A DNA stretch of 13,498 bases from Anaerolineae bacterium (GCA_016927095.1 JAFGNI010000233.1:1-13498), one strand, 5' to 3'; counted from the first letter of the stretch, positions 1-7,118 are shown. Program-made: numbers and translations. Notes: generated from the sequence alone by a model not told the origin.

Positions 1-1050
1 ACCAACGTCGGCGACCTGACCGGCGATCTCTCCGGCGTCAGCCGGGACGACACGCTGATCTGGGTGGGGACGGAGAACCGCCAGCACCTGCTGGGCCACA
101 TGAGCCTGCTGGGGGTCAAGGGCAGCCCGGTGTTTCCCATGTGTGCCAGTGGCCCCGACGAAAGCTACCTGGGTGATCCCACCTGGACTGGCCTGTCCGA
201 ATGGGCCGACCGCTGCCGTGAGCAGGAAGGGTTGGTGATTATCCCTCATTTCCCCTATCCTTACGCTGAGGTGGTGGCCGACCTGATCCTGGACAAGGTG
301 GACGGCATAGAGCTCTCCGCCTTCGGTCCTCAAACGGACGCCTTGGATACCCTGCAGACGCAGGAGTGGTACCGCTTCTTGAACTGCGGCTATCGCGTGG
401 CCACGGTAGGTGGCACGGACAAGATGTGGGCCGGCATGCCCGTCGGTGGGGTGCGCACCTACGCCGACCTGCGCGGCGAGGAATTCACCTTCGAAAACTG
501 GGCTAGGGCGGTGCGCGCCGGGCGGACGTTCACCACGAGTGGTCCCATCATCGGGCTGACGGTCGAGGGCAAGGTGGTTGGGGATGAGATCCGCCTGCCG
601 GCCGAGGGTGGCACGCTGGGCGTCGAGGCGCGGGCCGAGTCGGTCCTGCCGTTCCACACGCTGGAGATCGTGGTCAACGGACGGCCGGTGGCCGCCGAGA
701 CGTGCGAGGCGGGGACGCGGCAGCTTACGGTGAAGGCCAATCTGCGCCTGGACGGCAGTGCGTGGCTGGCGGCCCGCTGCCTCGGCCGGCACACGCTGTG
801 GCAGGGCCGGCCGACCCTGCTCGGGGCGCACACGTCGCCGGTTTACGTGGTCGCGGGCGATGAGGTGCAGTTCAGCCCGTCCGATGCTACTTTTATGATG
901 ACCATGCTGGACGGCGGCATGACCTGGCTGGACACCCTCTCTATCCCCGCCGACCCGGAGCGGCAGGCCAGGATCAGGAGCTTTTTCCAGCGAGCCAAGG
1001 AAGCGCTGCACCAAAGGCTGCACGCGGCTGGCTACGGCCATGGTCACTAA
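1..1050 (+). CDS. CehA/McbA-type PHP-domain metallohydrolase, C-terminal part (5' end outside window)
   Basis: The frame is open from base 1, so the start lies upstream; 349 codons are visible, ending in TAA at 1048-1050. A GTG at 64 is internal and should not be taken as the start. The visible part fits the second half of a PHP (polymerase and histidinol phosphatase) metal-dependent hydrolase of the CehA/McbA group. It has a GTEN..H...GH segment (Glu25 and His33 counted from base 1), PHFPYP (His83) and GGTDKM (Asp140), which are likely metal ligands. After about codon 160 comes a beta-rich region (EGKVVGDEI, LEIVVNGRPV) of the kind that follows the catalytic domain in this group. Family members hydrolyse ester- or phosphoester-type substrates; the substrate here cannot be read. 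No signal peptide can be judged because the N-terminus is missing. The next gene starts 120 bp downstream, so co-transcription is uncertain. Confidence 0.75.
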   Translation, partial: TNVGDLTGDLSGVSRDDTLIWVGTENRQHLLGHMSLLGVKGSPVFPMCASGPDESYLGDPTWTGLSEWADRCREQEGLVIIPHFPYPYAEVVADLILDKVDGIELSAFGPQTDALDTLQTQEWYRFLNCGYRVATVGGTDKMWAGMPVGGVRTYADLRGEEFTFENWARAVRAGRTFTTSGPIIGLTVEGKVVGDEIRLPAEGGTLGVEARAESVLPFHTLEIVVNGRPVAAETCEAGTRQLTVKANLRLDGSAWLAARCLGRHTLWQGRPTLLGAHTSPVYVVAGDEVQFSPSDATFMMTMLDGGMTWLDTLSIPADPERQARIRSFFQRAKEALHQRLHAAGYGHGH

Positions 1051-1170
1051 GCGCTGCGGTCATCCCGACGCCGACCGGTGAATCTCTGAATAGGTGTTGA
1101 CTTCGGTGCAGCACCTGGTTGGGTGTTGCAAAGGGGGGTATGGATTTGTTGTATTATACAGGAGCTAGTG

Positions 1171-1695
1171 ATGAACCCTCAACTTACTCCATCGAAAGGT
1201 CACCGTGAATTAAGGCTTCCGCGATGGGCAGTTCCCATCGTCTGGGCCATCCTCGTACTGGTGATCCTGGTCGTTCTGCCGTGGGCCGTTTCCAGGCTTG
1301 GCCCTCGCTATGGTTGGTCGCAAGCAGTACCCACAACGTGGAACCTTACAGGACTCATTGCAGTCGCCATAGGTCTCATGATGTACGTTTGGTGCCTCGT
1401 TTTCCATTTCAAGAGTTACCGTGATTCGGTACGCATTAGCTTCTCACCACCGCACCTGGTCGTGACCGGTCCATACAGGTACTCCCGGAACCCAATGTAC
1501 GTCGCAGGCCTGTTCGCCTGGATTGGATGGACGGTCTTCTACGGAAGCCCGGCGGTTTTCATCGGGCTAGTACTCTTATGGTCATTGTTCACCTTGCGAG
1601 TGATCCCTTACGAGGAGCGTCAACTCGAAGCGCTGTTTGGCGACGAATACCGCGAATACAAGAAATCGGTACCTCGATGGATCGGTCGGATCTGA
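1171..1695 (+). CDS. Isoprenylcysteine carboxyl methyltransferase (ICMT)-family membrane protein
   Basis: The protein has 174 residues from ATG 1171. This start is preceded by GGAG eight bases upstream; an in-frame GTG at 1123 has no such site and is rejected. Hydrophobic stretches near residues 20-41, 60-80, 111-125 and 128-142 make a small polytopic inner-membrane protein. The C-terminal half carries the family signature: GPYRYSRNPMYVAGL (about 100-114), then RVIPYEERQLEALFGDEY and a terminal PRW, matching the ICMT/phospholipid methyltransferase fold in which these segments bind S-adenosylmethionine. Bacterial members are mostly uncharacterised and occur without prenylated proteins, so the methyl acceptor is unknown; a lipid or small hydrophobic molecule is possible. 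It stands alone between 120-bp and 165-bp gaps. Confidence 0.85.
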   Translation: MNPQLTPSKGHRELRLPRWAVPIVWAILVLVILVVLPWAVSRLGPRYGWSQAVPTTWNLTGLIAVAIGLMMYVWCLVFHFKSYRDSVRISFSPPHLVVTGPYRYSRNPMYVAGLFAWIGWTVFYGSPAVFIGLVLLWSLFTLRVIPYEERQLEALFGDEYREYKKSVPRWIGRI

Positions 1696-1860
1696 AGCTA
1701 TTGCTTATCGGTTTTTCGGCGACCTCAGTTGGGATACCCCGCCTATGGCTGGAAAGGGCGGTTTCAGCCGGTTGGGGTCATATATGGTGTTCAACTCGCA
1801 AATGGGCTGAGGTTGAATAGTTACTCTTCGCCTTTCAATTCCTTCGTTTTCTGACTGTTG

Positions 1861-2403
1861 ATGGCCTCAAACATCACGCTTGTACCCATTGGCACTGTCT
1901 CGCCTGCACTCGTGTCGTGGCTGGTGGATCGGTTGGCGCAGGCTACTCACCGGGATGTCGTTGCAGGTGAAATGGTTCCTCTGCCTGTCGCTGGCTACGA
2001 CAGACGTCGCCAACAGTACCGGGCGAGTGCGTTCATCGCTGTGCTGCGCGCTCTCCACTGCCCCACCGCTGAGCGGGTGGTGGGTCTGACTGAAGTCGAC
2101 TGCTACGCCAGCGGCCTGAACTTTATCTTTGGGCAGGCGATGATGGGTGGGCGAGAGGCCTTTGTCGCGCTGCCGCGCCTGCGAGAATCTTTCTATGGTT
2201 TGCCAGAGGATACGACCCTCTTCCGCGAGCGCGTTCTCAAGGAGGTTGTGCACGAGCTGGGGCATACCTGGGGACTTTCTCACTGCGCCGATCCCCATTG
2301 TGTGATGCATTTCTCCAACTCGTTACACGATACCGATGCCAAGGGAAAAGACTTCTGCCCGAGATGCCAAGCTTGGATTGGAGGGACGGGGCAGGCAAGA
2401 TGA
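1861..2403 (+). CDS. Archaemetzincin-family zinc metalloprotease
   Basis: The protein has 180 residues from ATG 1861 (a TTG directly before it is possible but not needed); no clear Shine-Dalgarno is seen. The archaemetzincin core is intact: HELGHTWGLSHC at about residues 131-142 gives the zinc-binding HExxHxxGxxH with catalytic Glu132 and the following Cys. Next come CVMHFS, the metzincin Met-turn region, and C-terminal KGKDFCPRC with Cys166 and Cys169. Together with Cys142 and Cys147 these form the second, four-cysteine zinc site typical of archaemetzincins. Length matches archaeal AMZ proteins (about 180-200 aa). No signal peptide is seen, so it is probably cytoplasmic. The family is common in archaea and some eukaryotes and sporadic in bacteria; substrates are poorly known. 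It is flanked by gaps of 165 and 145 bp, so probably transcribed on its own. Confidence 0.92.
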   Translation: MASNITLVPIGTVSPALVSWLVDRLAQATHRDVVAGEMVPLPVAGYDRRRQQYRASAFIAVLRALHCPTAERVVGLTEVDCYASGLNFIFGQAMMGGREAFVALPRLRESFYGLPEDTTLFRERVLKEVVHELGHTWGLSHCADPHCVMHFSNSLHDTDAKGKDFCPRCQAWIGGTGQAR

Positions 2404-2409
2404 GGGGGA

Positions 2410-2523
2410 GATGCCGGTGCCGTCTGTAGGACAATTGCGGGATAGGGCAGTGCCGTGGTCGAGTGAGAATTGAGGGCGAAGCTGCGGTGCGCGGCCCTCG
2501 ACGATCCATAGGGGACCGGCATC
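2410..2523. repeat. Nested inverted repeats upstream of DUF72 gene
   Basis: A 9-bp inverted repeat, GATGCCGGT at 2410-2418 and ACCGGCATC at 2515-2523, encloses a shorter hairpin, GAGGGC at 2472-2477 with GCCCTC at 2494-2499. It lies in the 145-bp gap before the DUF72 gene. It could be structured leader RNA or chance pairing in GC-rich DNA; no U-tract follows, so it is not an obvious intrinsic terminator. Confidence 0.25.
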
Positions 2524-2548
2524 CAGCCGGGAAGGTGTCAGGCGTCCT

Positions 2549-3268
2549 ATGACTATCCGCATCGGCACATCAGGTTGGGTCTACGACCACTGGCGCGGGA
2601 TCTTCTATCCGGAGGATCTGCGCCAGGGTGATTGGTTGAGCTTCTGCGCCCGCGAATTTGACACGGTCGAGATCAATTACTCGTTCTACCGGCTTCCCAG
2701 CGAGGATGCGTTTTACCGATGGCACGAGCAAGCGCTGCCTGGCTTCCTCTACGCCGTCAAGGCCAGCCGCTACCTCACCCATCTGAAGAAACTTCGAGAC
2801 CCCGAGGAACCGCTCCAGAGGTTCTTCGAGCGTGCCGGTCGTTTAGGCCAAGCACTCGGCCCGATACTCTACCAGCTCGCGCCGCGTTGGCACGTCAACT
2901 TGCCGCGGTTCGAGCACTTCCTGGCTGCCTTGCCGAACGGACATGTCCACGTCGTCGAGTTCCGCGATGCGAGTTGGCTGATCGAGGGTGTTTTCCGGCT
3001 GATGGAACGCTACCACGTCGCCCACTGCATCCACGATATGCACCCGCTGCAGGTGCCCCTGCGGATCACCGCGCCGCCGGTCTACGTGCGCTTCCACGGC
3101 GACCCGACCCACGGCGGCGATTATCAGGAAGCGGAGCGTGAGACCTGGGCCCGGCGCATCGACGGCTGGCGGGCCCAGGGTCTGGACGTCTTCGTCTATT
3201 TCAACAACGATGTCGCCGGTTACGCTCTGAAGAACGCGAGGACCCTGAAAAGACTGCTGGTCGAGTAG
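2549..3268 (+). CDS. DUF72 domain-containing protein (YecE-like)
   Basis: This is a complete 239-residue protein starting at ATG 2549, with a GGAAGG element about 12 bases upstream. DUF72 hallmarks run in order: GTSGW (6-10), EINYSFYRLP (41-50), VKASRYLTH (70-78), LGPILYQLAP (103-112), EFRDASW (137-143), YVRFHG (179-184) and VYFNND (216-221). The family adopts a TIM-barrel fold and is widespread in bacteria and archaea, but its reaction is unknown; a nuclease or metal-dependent activity has been suggested only by fold. Length is typical (about 230-260 aa). No signal peptide is seen, so it is cytoplasmic. It converges on the minus-strand zinc-ribbon gene, 98 bp away. Confidence 0.92.
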   Translation: MTIRIGTSGWVYDHWRGIFYPEDLRQGDWLSFCAREFDTVEINYSFYRLPSEDAFYRWHEQALPGFLYAVKASRYLTHLKKLRDPEEPLQRFFERAGRLGQALGPILYQLAPRWHVNLPRFEHFLAALPNGHVHVVEFRDASWLIEGVFRLMERYHVAHCIHDMHPLQVPLRITAPPVYVRFHGDPTHGGDYQEAERETWARRIDGWRAQGLDVFVYFNNDVAGYALKNARTLKRLLVE

Positions 3269-3275
3269 GTGCGCG

Positions 3276-3347
3276 GGGCGTGGTTTGCCGAGTAGCCGCC
3301 CTTACCGGTTGTGATGCGTTCCGCATACGGAACGCATAGCCACGCCC
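3276..3347. repeat. Nested inverted repeat between convergent genes
   Basis: The inner arms ATGCGTTCCG (3314-3323) and CGGAACGCAT (3328-3337) pair perfectly over 10 bp around a 4-base centre CATA. Outer arms GGGCGTGG (3276-3283) and CCACGCCC (3340-3347) pair over 8 bp. It sits between the stops of two convergent genes, where a bidirectional terminator would be expected, but neither side has a T-tract. It may instead be a dispersed intergenic palindromic element or an operator-like site. Confidence 0.5.
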
Positions 3348-3366
3348 GGCAGGCGATCTACCCTTG

Positions 3367-3657
3367 CTACAGCGGATAGACGACGATCCCACCCAGATGC
3401 GCCTCGCCAGCCCAGCACCGCACGCCGTCGATCCAGCACTCGTGGCCCGCGCGCTCCTCGCCGCTGTCGGCGTAGACCACCTGGAAGCCGCCGCTCAGGG
3501 AGCGGTTGTAGAAACGCAGCGGGCGACCGTGCTCGTCCACGGCGCGCTCGAGGCAAGCCGGGCACACTGCGGTCGGGTAGCGCGGATTGGTAGAGATGGG
3601 AGACCCACAGATCGGGCAGGGATGGTATTTGGCTCCAGGCGACTGGCTGCCACTCAT
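3367..3657 (-). CDS. Conserved six-cysteine zinc-ribbon-like protein of unknown function
   Basis: This 96-residue protein is the last gene of the minus-strand operon. Its ATG (3657-3655) overlaps the stop of the QueG-like gene in an ATGA arrangement, so translation is probably coupled; no separate Shine-Dalgarno is visible. CPICG (Cys14, Cys17) and CPACL (Cys32, Cys35) form a likely zinc ribbon. The second half holds a GGFQVVYADSGEE segment, then HECWIDGVRC (Cys74, Cys81) and a GGIVVYPL tail. The layout looks like a conserved standalone small-protein family rather than a truncated enzyme. Function is not known. The coupling to a [4Fe-4S] protein hints at a metal or redox-linked partner role, which is inference. 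Confidence 0.8.
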   Translation of the reverse strand: MSGSQSPGAKYHPCPICGSPISTNPRYPTAVCPACLERAVDEHGRPLRFYNRSLSGGFQVVYADSGEERAGHECWIDGVRCWAGEAHLGGIVVYPL

Positions 3658-4562
3658 CGCAGGAACACGCCCATGTTGCGCGGAATGATGTCGAGCAGGT
3701 CCACCAGATCCCAGCGCGCCAGCTTTTCCATCAGCGCATCAGGAAGTTCGTCAGGTGGAACTCCTTTGAGCAGCAGGGTCGTCTCTTCCGCCGAGAACTC
3801 TGCCCCCTCCTTGATCCATCCCAGGAACTCCTTGTTCTCCGGGCAGACCCGCTGGCAGATCATACACCCGACCAGGCAGTTGTGCCACGCCGGGTCCACC
3901 CACGCCGGGAAGGGCACAGAGCCCGGCTTTTCGTTGCGGAACGTGAGGCAGCGTTCGGCGTGGATCAGGAAGCGCTCTGCCGTGATCGCGCCGGTGGGGC
4001 AGGCGCGTATGCACGCCTGACACTTTTGGCAGTGCTCCATCATCCGCGCTTCCTGCCAGGCATCCTCCGGGCAGGGCAGGTCAGAGAACAGCGCCACCGG
4101 GCGATGGAAACTCCCCAGTCCGGCGACGTAGGTGACGTTATTCTTGCCGTAGACGGCCAGCCCGCTATGCACGGCCAGCAGCTTCTCCGGCAGCGCCGCC
4201 TGCACCACCCGGTACCCTTGCGCGTCCAGGATTCCCGCCGCCAGGTCTTCGACCTGCTGATCGGTTTCTTTCCAGTGCAGGTAGGTCGGAGGCACAACGA
4301 GCGGGAGCGCCTCGCCGTTCCAGGCAAAGGTGAAGCGGATCTGCGGCTGTGGTACGGCGACGACGATCAGCGAGCGAGCTTCCGGCAGGTCGTCGGGAGG
4401 GCTGAACTTGAACCCGGCCAGCCGCTCCTGGTAGAACTCGTCATCGAAGAGACCCTGCCGGTAGCGCCCCTCGATCTCCTCTTGCAGGTCGCGCAGGTGG
4501 TGGACCGGCACGACGCGGCCCTGGCAGCCCTGCTCGTCCAATTGGCGTAAAGTCGGTATCAT
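3654..4562 (-). CDS. QueG-like double [4Fe-4S] cluster protein
   Basis: The protein has 302 residues from ATG 4562-4560, preceded at 6 bases by a perfect AGGAGG (4569-4574); an upstream in-frame TTG at 4577 is rejected. The C-terminal half is a bacterial-ferredoxin-like double cluster domain: CQKCQACIRACP (Cys178, 181, 184, 188) with Cys205, and CLVGCMICQRVCP (Cys229, 233, 236, 240). Before it lies AVHSGLAVYGKNNVTYVAGLGSF (in two runs about 130-151), the segment shared with epoxyqueuosine reductase (QueG) and its paralogues. The usual QueG cobalamin-pocket and catalytic motifs (for example GRDYH) are not visible, so it is better called a QueG-like 4Fe-4S protein than QueG. Its likely role is electron transfer or reduction in the cytoplasm. 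It lies 19 bp after the radical SAM gene, suggesting joint function. Confidence 0.85.
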   Translation of the reverse strand: MIPTLRQLDEQGCQGRVVPVHHLRDLQEEIEGRYRQGLFDDEFYQERLAGFKFSPPDDLPEARSLIVVAVPQPQIRFTFAWNGEALPLVVPPTYLHWKETDQQVEDLAAGILDAQGYRVVQAALPEKLLAVHSGLAVYGKNNVTYVAGLGSFHRPVALFSDLPCPEDAWQEARMMEHCQKCQACIRACPTGAITAERFLIHAERCLTFRNEKPGSVPFPAWVDPAWHNCLVGCMICQRVCPENKEFLGWIKEGAEFSAEETTLLLKGVPPDELPDALMEKLARWDLVDLLDIIPRNMGVFLR

Positions 4563-4568
4563 CTCACA

Positions 4569-4574
4569 CCTCCT
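4569..4574 (-). promoter_or_regulatory. Ribosome binding site AGGAGG deciding the start of the QueG-like gene
   Basis: On the minus strand the sequence reads AGGAGGTGTGAGATG, giving a consensus Shine-Dalgarno six bases before ATG 4562. It fixes the start over the upstream TTG at 4577. Confidence 0.85.
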
Positions 4575-4581
4575 CAAATAC

Positions 4582-5910
4582 TCATCCCGTCTCTGCGTCG
4601 AAGGGGTCTACTCCTCGATAGCGCGGACACTCAGCATCCCCGGCGAGAAGGTCGCCGCGCTCGCGGCGGGCCACGCAGCGCGCGCCGCCGCACTGCAATG
4701 CGACGTCGCAGTCAGCGCAACTACCTTGGAGTCGGGCGGTAGGGTCGCGCAACACGCCCCAGTTCTCCCCTCGTTGCCACAGCTCGGCGAACGGCGCCTG
4801 GCGCACGTTTCCGGCGTCGAGGTCGGCCAGGAACGAGCAGGGCGTCACGCGCCCATCGGGCCAGACGGTGCAGATGCGCCGCCCGGCGACGCAGCCGTGG
4901 ACGCCTCGCCAGCGCAAGAGCGCCGGGTCTGCGTCTCCCATCAGGCTCACCAGGGCGCTATCTACCTCCAGTTGCAGTATCCCTCGCCAACTGTTCAGAA
5001 TAGCGCGCAGGCGCAGCAGGTCGGCGCGGCAGAGCCTGTTGGCGCTGTACCAGGCTGTGACAGCCTCAGAGAAGATGGCGGGTGGCTTGGGCCGCAGGAT
5101 CGTCACCCGCCGGACGCCCAACGTCTGCAGCCGGGCCAGTGTGCGGGGAAGACGGGAAAGCAGCGCCGGCGTGACCAGGAGATTCACGCCCACCTGCAGC
5201 GTCGAGTCGAGCAGCGCCCGCAAGGCTCGTGTGACGGACCGGTCTCGCTCCCGGGCCCCGTCGTCCGGCCCGTCCTTCGACCGGCTCAGGATGTCATTCC
5301 AACTGAGGTTGACGCGGGCCACACCGGCCCGTTCCAGGCGCCGGATCACGTCGGCGTCGAGCAACGTCCCGTTGGTGGTCAGGTTAGGCACGATGCTCCG
5401 CTCCCGGGCGTAGGCCAGCACATCGAACAGGCCCTCGTACAGCAATGGCTCACCGCCCCCCACGGCCAATTGGAAGACGCGCATGTGCGCCCATTGGGCG
5501 ATCAATCCCCGCAGCTCGGCGACGGTCAGCTCCGGTCCGGCGCCGGCGCCCGGATGCGGCACGTAGCAGCCGGGGCAAGAGAGGTTGCAGCGGGCGGTGA
5601 TCGCCAGGTGCACCGTCTCCGGCGCGGAGAGCGTGAGAATGTCGCCCAACCAGGGGGTATCTGGAACCGGCGTCGTCTGCTCCCGGTTCACGTCTGCCGG
5701 GCAGATGAAGCCCAGGTGCGCCAGCCGTGGCGCCAGGCGCGCGGCGGGATGGTCGGGCGGCGGCAGCGGGCGAGGCCGGAGGCAGGCGCACAGGAAGCGG
5801 TATGCCTCCGCGTCCACCTCCAGCGTGACGCCGCGCTCGCGGTGGAAGGCCATCCCGCCGAAGGCTTCGGGCCGCAGGGTCACGGCTTCGGCCAGGCGCC
5901 AGGCTTCCAT
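4582..5910 (-). CDS. Radical SAM/SPASM protein with N-terminal PqqD-like domain
   Basis: The protein has 442 residues from ATG 5910-5908, 5 bp after the preceding stop; GGAG lies about 14 bases upstream. The frame stays open farther upstream but there overlaps the neighbouring gene. Residues about 8-70 (LRPEAFGGMAF..GVTLEVDAEAYRFL..LAHLGFI) resemble a PqqD/RRE-like leader-binding domain. The radical SAM core has CNLSCPGC (Cys108, 112, 115), the [4Fe-4S]/SAM site, and GGGEPL (151-156). The C-terminal SPASM domain shows Cys340-x12-Gly-x4-Cys358, then Cys398, 401, 407, 412 and Cys428, enough for auxiliary Fe-S clusters. Relatives such as PqqE, AlbA and MftC modify peptides by carbon-carbon, thioether or decarboxylation chemistry. 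No short precursor peptide is evident; the adjacent 198-aa protein is a candidate substrate or partner, which is inference. Confidence 0.9.
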   Translation of the reverse strand: MEAWRLAEAVTLRPEAFGGMAFHRERGVTLEVDAEAYRFLCACLRPRPLPPPDHPAARLAPRLAHLGFICPADVNREQTTPVPDTPWLGDILTLSAPETVHLAITARCNLSCPGCYVPHPGAGAGPELTVAELRGLIAQWAHMRVFQLAVGGGEPLLYEGLFDVLAYARERSIVPNLTTNGTLLDADVIRRLERAGVARVNLSWNDILSRSKDGPDDGARERDRSVTRALRALLDSTLQVGVNLLVTPALLSRLPRTLARLQTLGVRRVTILRPKPPAIFSEAVTAWYSANRLCRADLLRLRAILNSWRGILQLEVDSALVSLMGDADPALLRWRGVHGCVAGRRICTVWPDGRVTPCSFLADLDAGNVRQAPFAELWQRGENWGVLRDPTARLQGSCADCDVALQCGGARCVARRERGDLLAGDAECPRYRGVDPFDAETG

Positions 5911-5915
5911 CGGCG

Positions 5916-6512
5916 TCAGTAGCTCTCCATCACGTTCAGCAACGTCTGGGCGCTTTCGGACAGCGGCTCGACCGGCTCTGGCTCGGCGTCGCCATACCCG
6001 CCGTAGGCCTCGTACATTGCCCACACCACGCTCAGGTCGCCGGCGAGCAGCTCGTCGCGCACCTGCCCGAACAGGTCGGCCAGGCCCTCGAACGGGTCCT
6101 CTCCGAATTCGTCGTACGCCGCGCCATAGTCCAGTTGCATCCCAAAGTAGAGGATCATCCGCTCGCCGGACACGCGCACACGGAAGCCGTTGCCGTCGGC
6201 ATCACAGTCGTACTGCGATAGCCGCTCTATCAGGCTCGGATCGTGGGGCAGCGAAAGGCGGACGGCCCACCAGTCGTAGCTCTCGCTGACCAGGACGTCG
6301 TAGCCCAGCGTGAGCAGCTTGTCCGGCCAGTCGCCGGGGATGTCGCTCCAGTCGCCCAGATAGTGAAAGCGCAGGCGGCGGCGGGCCGCCTCGCCGGTCA
6401 GGTCTTGCACCGCCTGGCGCTGCTCGGGCGCCAGTTTGTCGAGTGCGAAGAACTCGTAGGATGAAGAGCTATGGTCGGCCTCGAAGCCGCGTCGCAGACT
6501 GAGAATACGCAT
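5916..6512 (-). CDS. Hypothetical protein, 198 aa, upstream of radical SAM gene
   Basis: The start is ATG 6512-6510, with AGGA about 12 bases upstream; the frame is open much farther upstream but there overlaps the DUF1232 gene, so the shorter form is preferred. I do not recognise a named domain. The N-terminus MRILSLRRGFEADHSSSSYEF is soluble and looks conserved-type. Further on are LGYDVLVSESYDWWAV (69-84), a YDCDADGNGF segment (101-110) with the only cysteine, and an acidic tail (GDAEPEPVEPLSES). There is no signal peptide or membrane segment. The stop lies 5 bp before the radical SAM start, so the two are almost certainly co-translated. It could be a partner, chaperone or substrate of that enzyme; none of these is shown by sequence. 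Confidence 0.75.
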   Translation of the reverse strand: MRILSLRRGFEADHSSSSYEFFALDKLAPEQRQAVQDLTGEAARRRLRFHYLGDWSDIPGDWPDKLLTLGYDVLVSESYDWWAVRLSLPHDPSLIERLSQYDCDADGNGFRVRVSGERMILYFGMQLDYGAAYDEFGEDPFEGLADLFGQVRDELLAGDLSVVWAMYEAYGGYGDAEPEPVEPLSESAQTLLNVMESY

Positions 6513-6559
6513 AATGATCCATCCTGCTCGATGTATACACGTGAGTGGCCGGCTTGCAG

Positions 6560-6910
6560 TCACTCCACCAACTGTGCGCAGCCGGTGTACCACAGGATTC
6601 TGTCGCGCTCGTCGCCGATCAGGTCTTGCTCCTTGTCCAGTATCTCCTGGATCAGCGGGAGGAGCGGAGCTTCCCCATCCCAGTTCTCCACCAGGATGGC
6701 CTCGTCGTCCAGTCGCCGGCGCACCACGTCGGCCACGTAAGCGCACAACCACAAGTCGTCCACGTAGCCGTAGGGGCCGTGCAGCTCCTCTGCAATGATA
6801 TCGGCCGGCAGGATAAAGTAGGCGATGGCGCTGGAGATCAGGGGGCGCAGGCTCACTGGCAACTGCGGATCGTCCAACATGCGCGTCAGCAGCCGGTAAA
6901 AGTCCGACAT
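6560..6910 (-). CDS. DUF1232 (YkvA-like) domain protein
   Basis: This 116-residue protein starts at ATG 6910-6908 with a G-rich GGGGGG ribosome site 4 bases before it. The central stretch AIAYFILPADIIAEELHGP (about 28-46) followed by YGYVDDLWLCAYVADVV is the DUF1232 signature, a hydrophobic helix with a P-x-D-x-I turn and a GxxDD loop, seen in YkvA-like proteins. The function is unknown; the family is membrane-associated in some members. Here the hydrophobic stretch is short, so weak membrane association is possible. It follows the VUT remnant by 9 bp and precedes the 198-aa gene by 47 bp. Confidence 0.8.
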   Translation of the reverse strand: MSDFYRLLTRMLDDPQLPVSLRPLISSAIAYFILPADIIAEELHGPYGYVDDLWLCAYVADVVRRRLDDEAILVENWDGEAPLLPLIQEILDKEQDLIGDERDRILWYTGCAQLVE

Positions 6911-6919
6911 CGCGCCCCC

Positions 6920-7096
6920 CTACTTCCCCAACCGGTCGTTAACCAGATCAATGAGGGTGAATGTAAGAGCATAGATGAAGACCGCGACAGGCACAACGAT
7001 GTTGCCCAGAAGGGCCACCGGCTTGCCGGCGGTGACGTTGGCGACCAGCTCGCAGGCAATATAGAGACCGACGATGAGGATTGTATCGAAGGTCAT
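6920..7096 (-). pseudogene. Truncated VUT-family (YhhQ-like) transporter, N-terminal fragment only
   Basis: This 58-residue frame starts at ATG 7096-7094 behind AGGAGG (7101-7106). It encodes two hydrophobic helices (ILIVGLYIACELVANVTAG and VVPVAVFIYALTFTLIDL) and then NDRLGK followed by TAG. This matches the N-terminus of the VUT/putative queuosine-precursor transporter family, whose members are normally about 200-240 residues with six or so helices. Everything after the conserved N-D/E-x-x-GK motif is missing, and the next gene starts 9 bp later. A nonfunctional remnant is most likely. A repurposed two-helix membrane peptide is the alternative, because promoter and ribosome site are intact. 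Confidence 0.65.
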
Positions 7097-7100
7097 CTCT

Positions 7101-7106
7101 CCTCCT
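7101..7106 (-). promoter_or_regulatory. Ribosome binding site AGGAGG for the VUT-like fragment
   Basis: The minus strand reads AGGAGGAGAGATG, a consensus Shine-Dalgarno 4 bases before the ATG at 7096. Its preservation shows that the first operon frame is probably still translated. Confidence 0.7.
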
Positions 7107-7118
7107 GTTACATCATAC

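Noticed and set aside
1126..1157. TTGCAA and TATTAT as a promoter for the ICMT-family gene
   Set aside because: The 20-bp spacer is too long, and transcription would begin at or after the Shine-Dalgarno of ATG 1171.
4726..5922. 398-codon open frame on the + strand opposite the radical SAM gene
   Set aside because: The protein has low-complexity Q/G/R/H-rich composition with no motifs, while the opposite strand encodes a clear radical SAM enzyme. It is a GC-rich antisense shadow.
6513..6752. 80-residue N-terminal extension of the 198-aa protein
   Set aside because: It overlaps the conserved DUF1232 coding sequence in another frame and is Arg/Gly-rich shadow sequence.
6911..6960. Single-base frameshift joining the VUT fragment to further VUT sequence
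   Set aside because: Skipping one base at the TAG gives only a few plausible residues (RGAR) before the similarity is lost, so a simple sequencing error does not restore the transporter.
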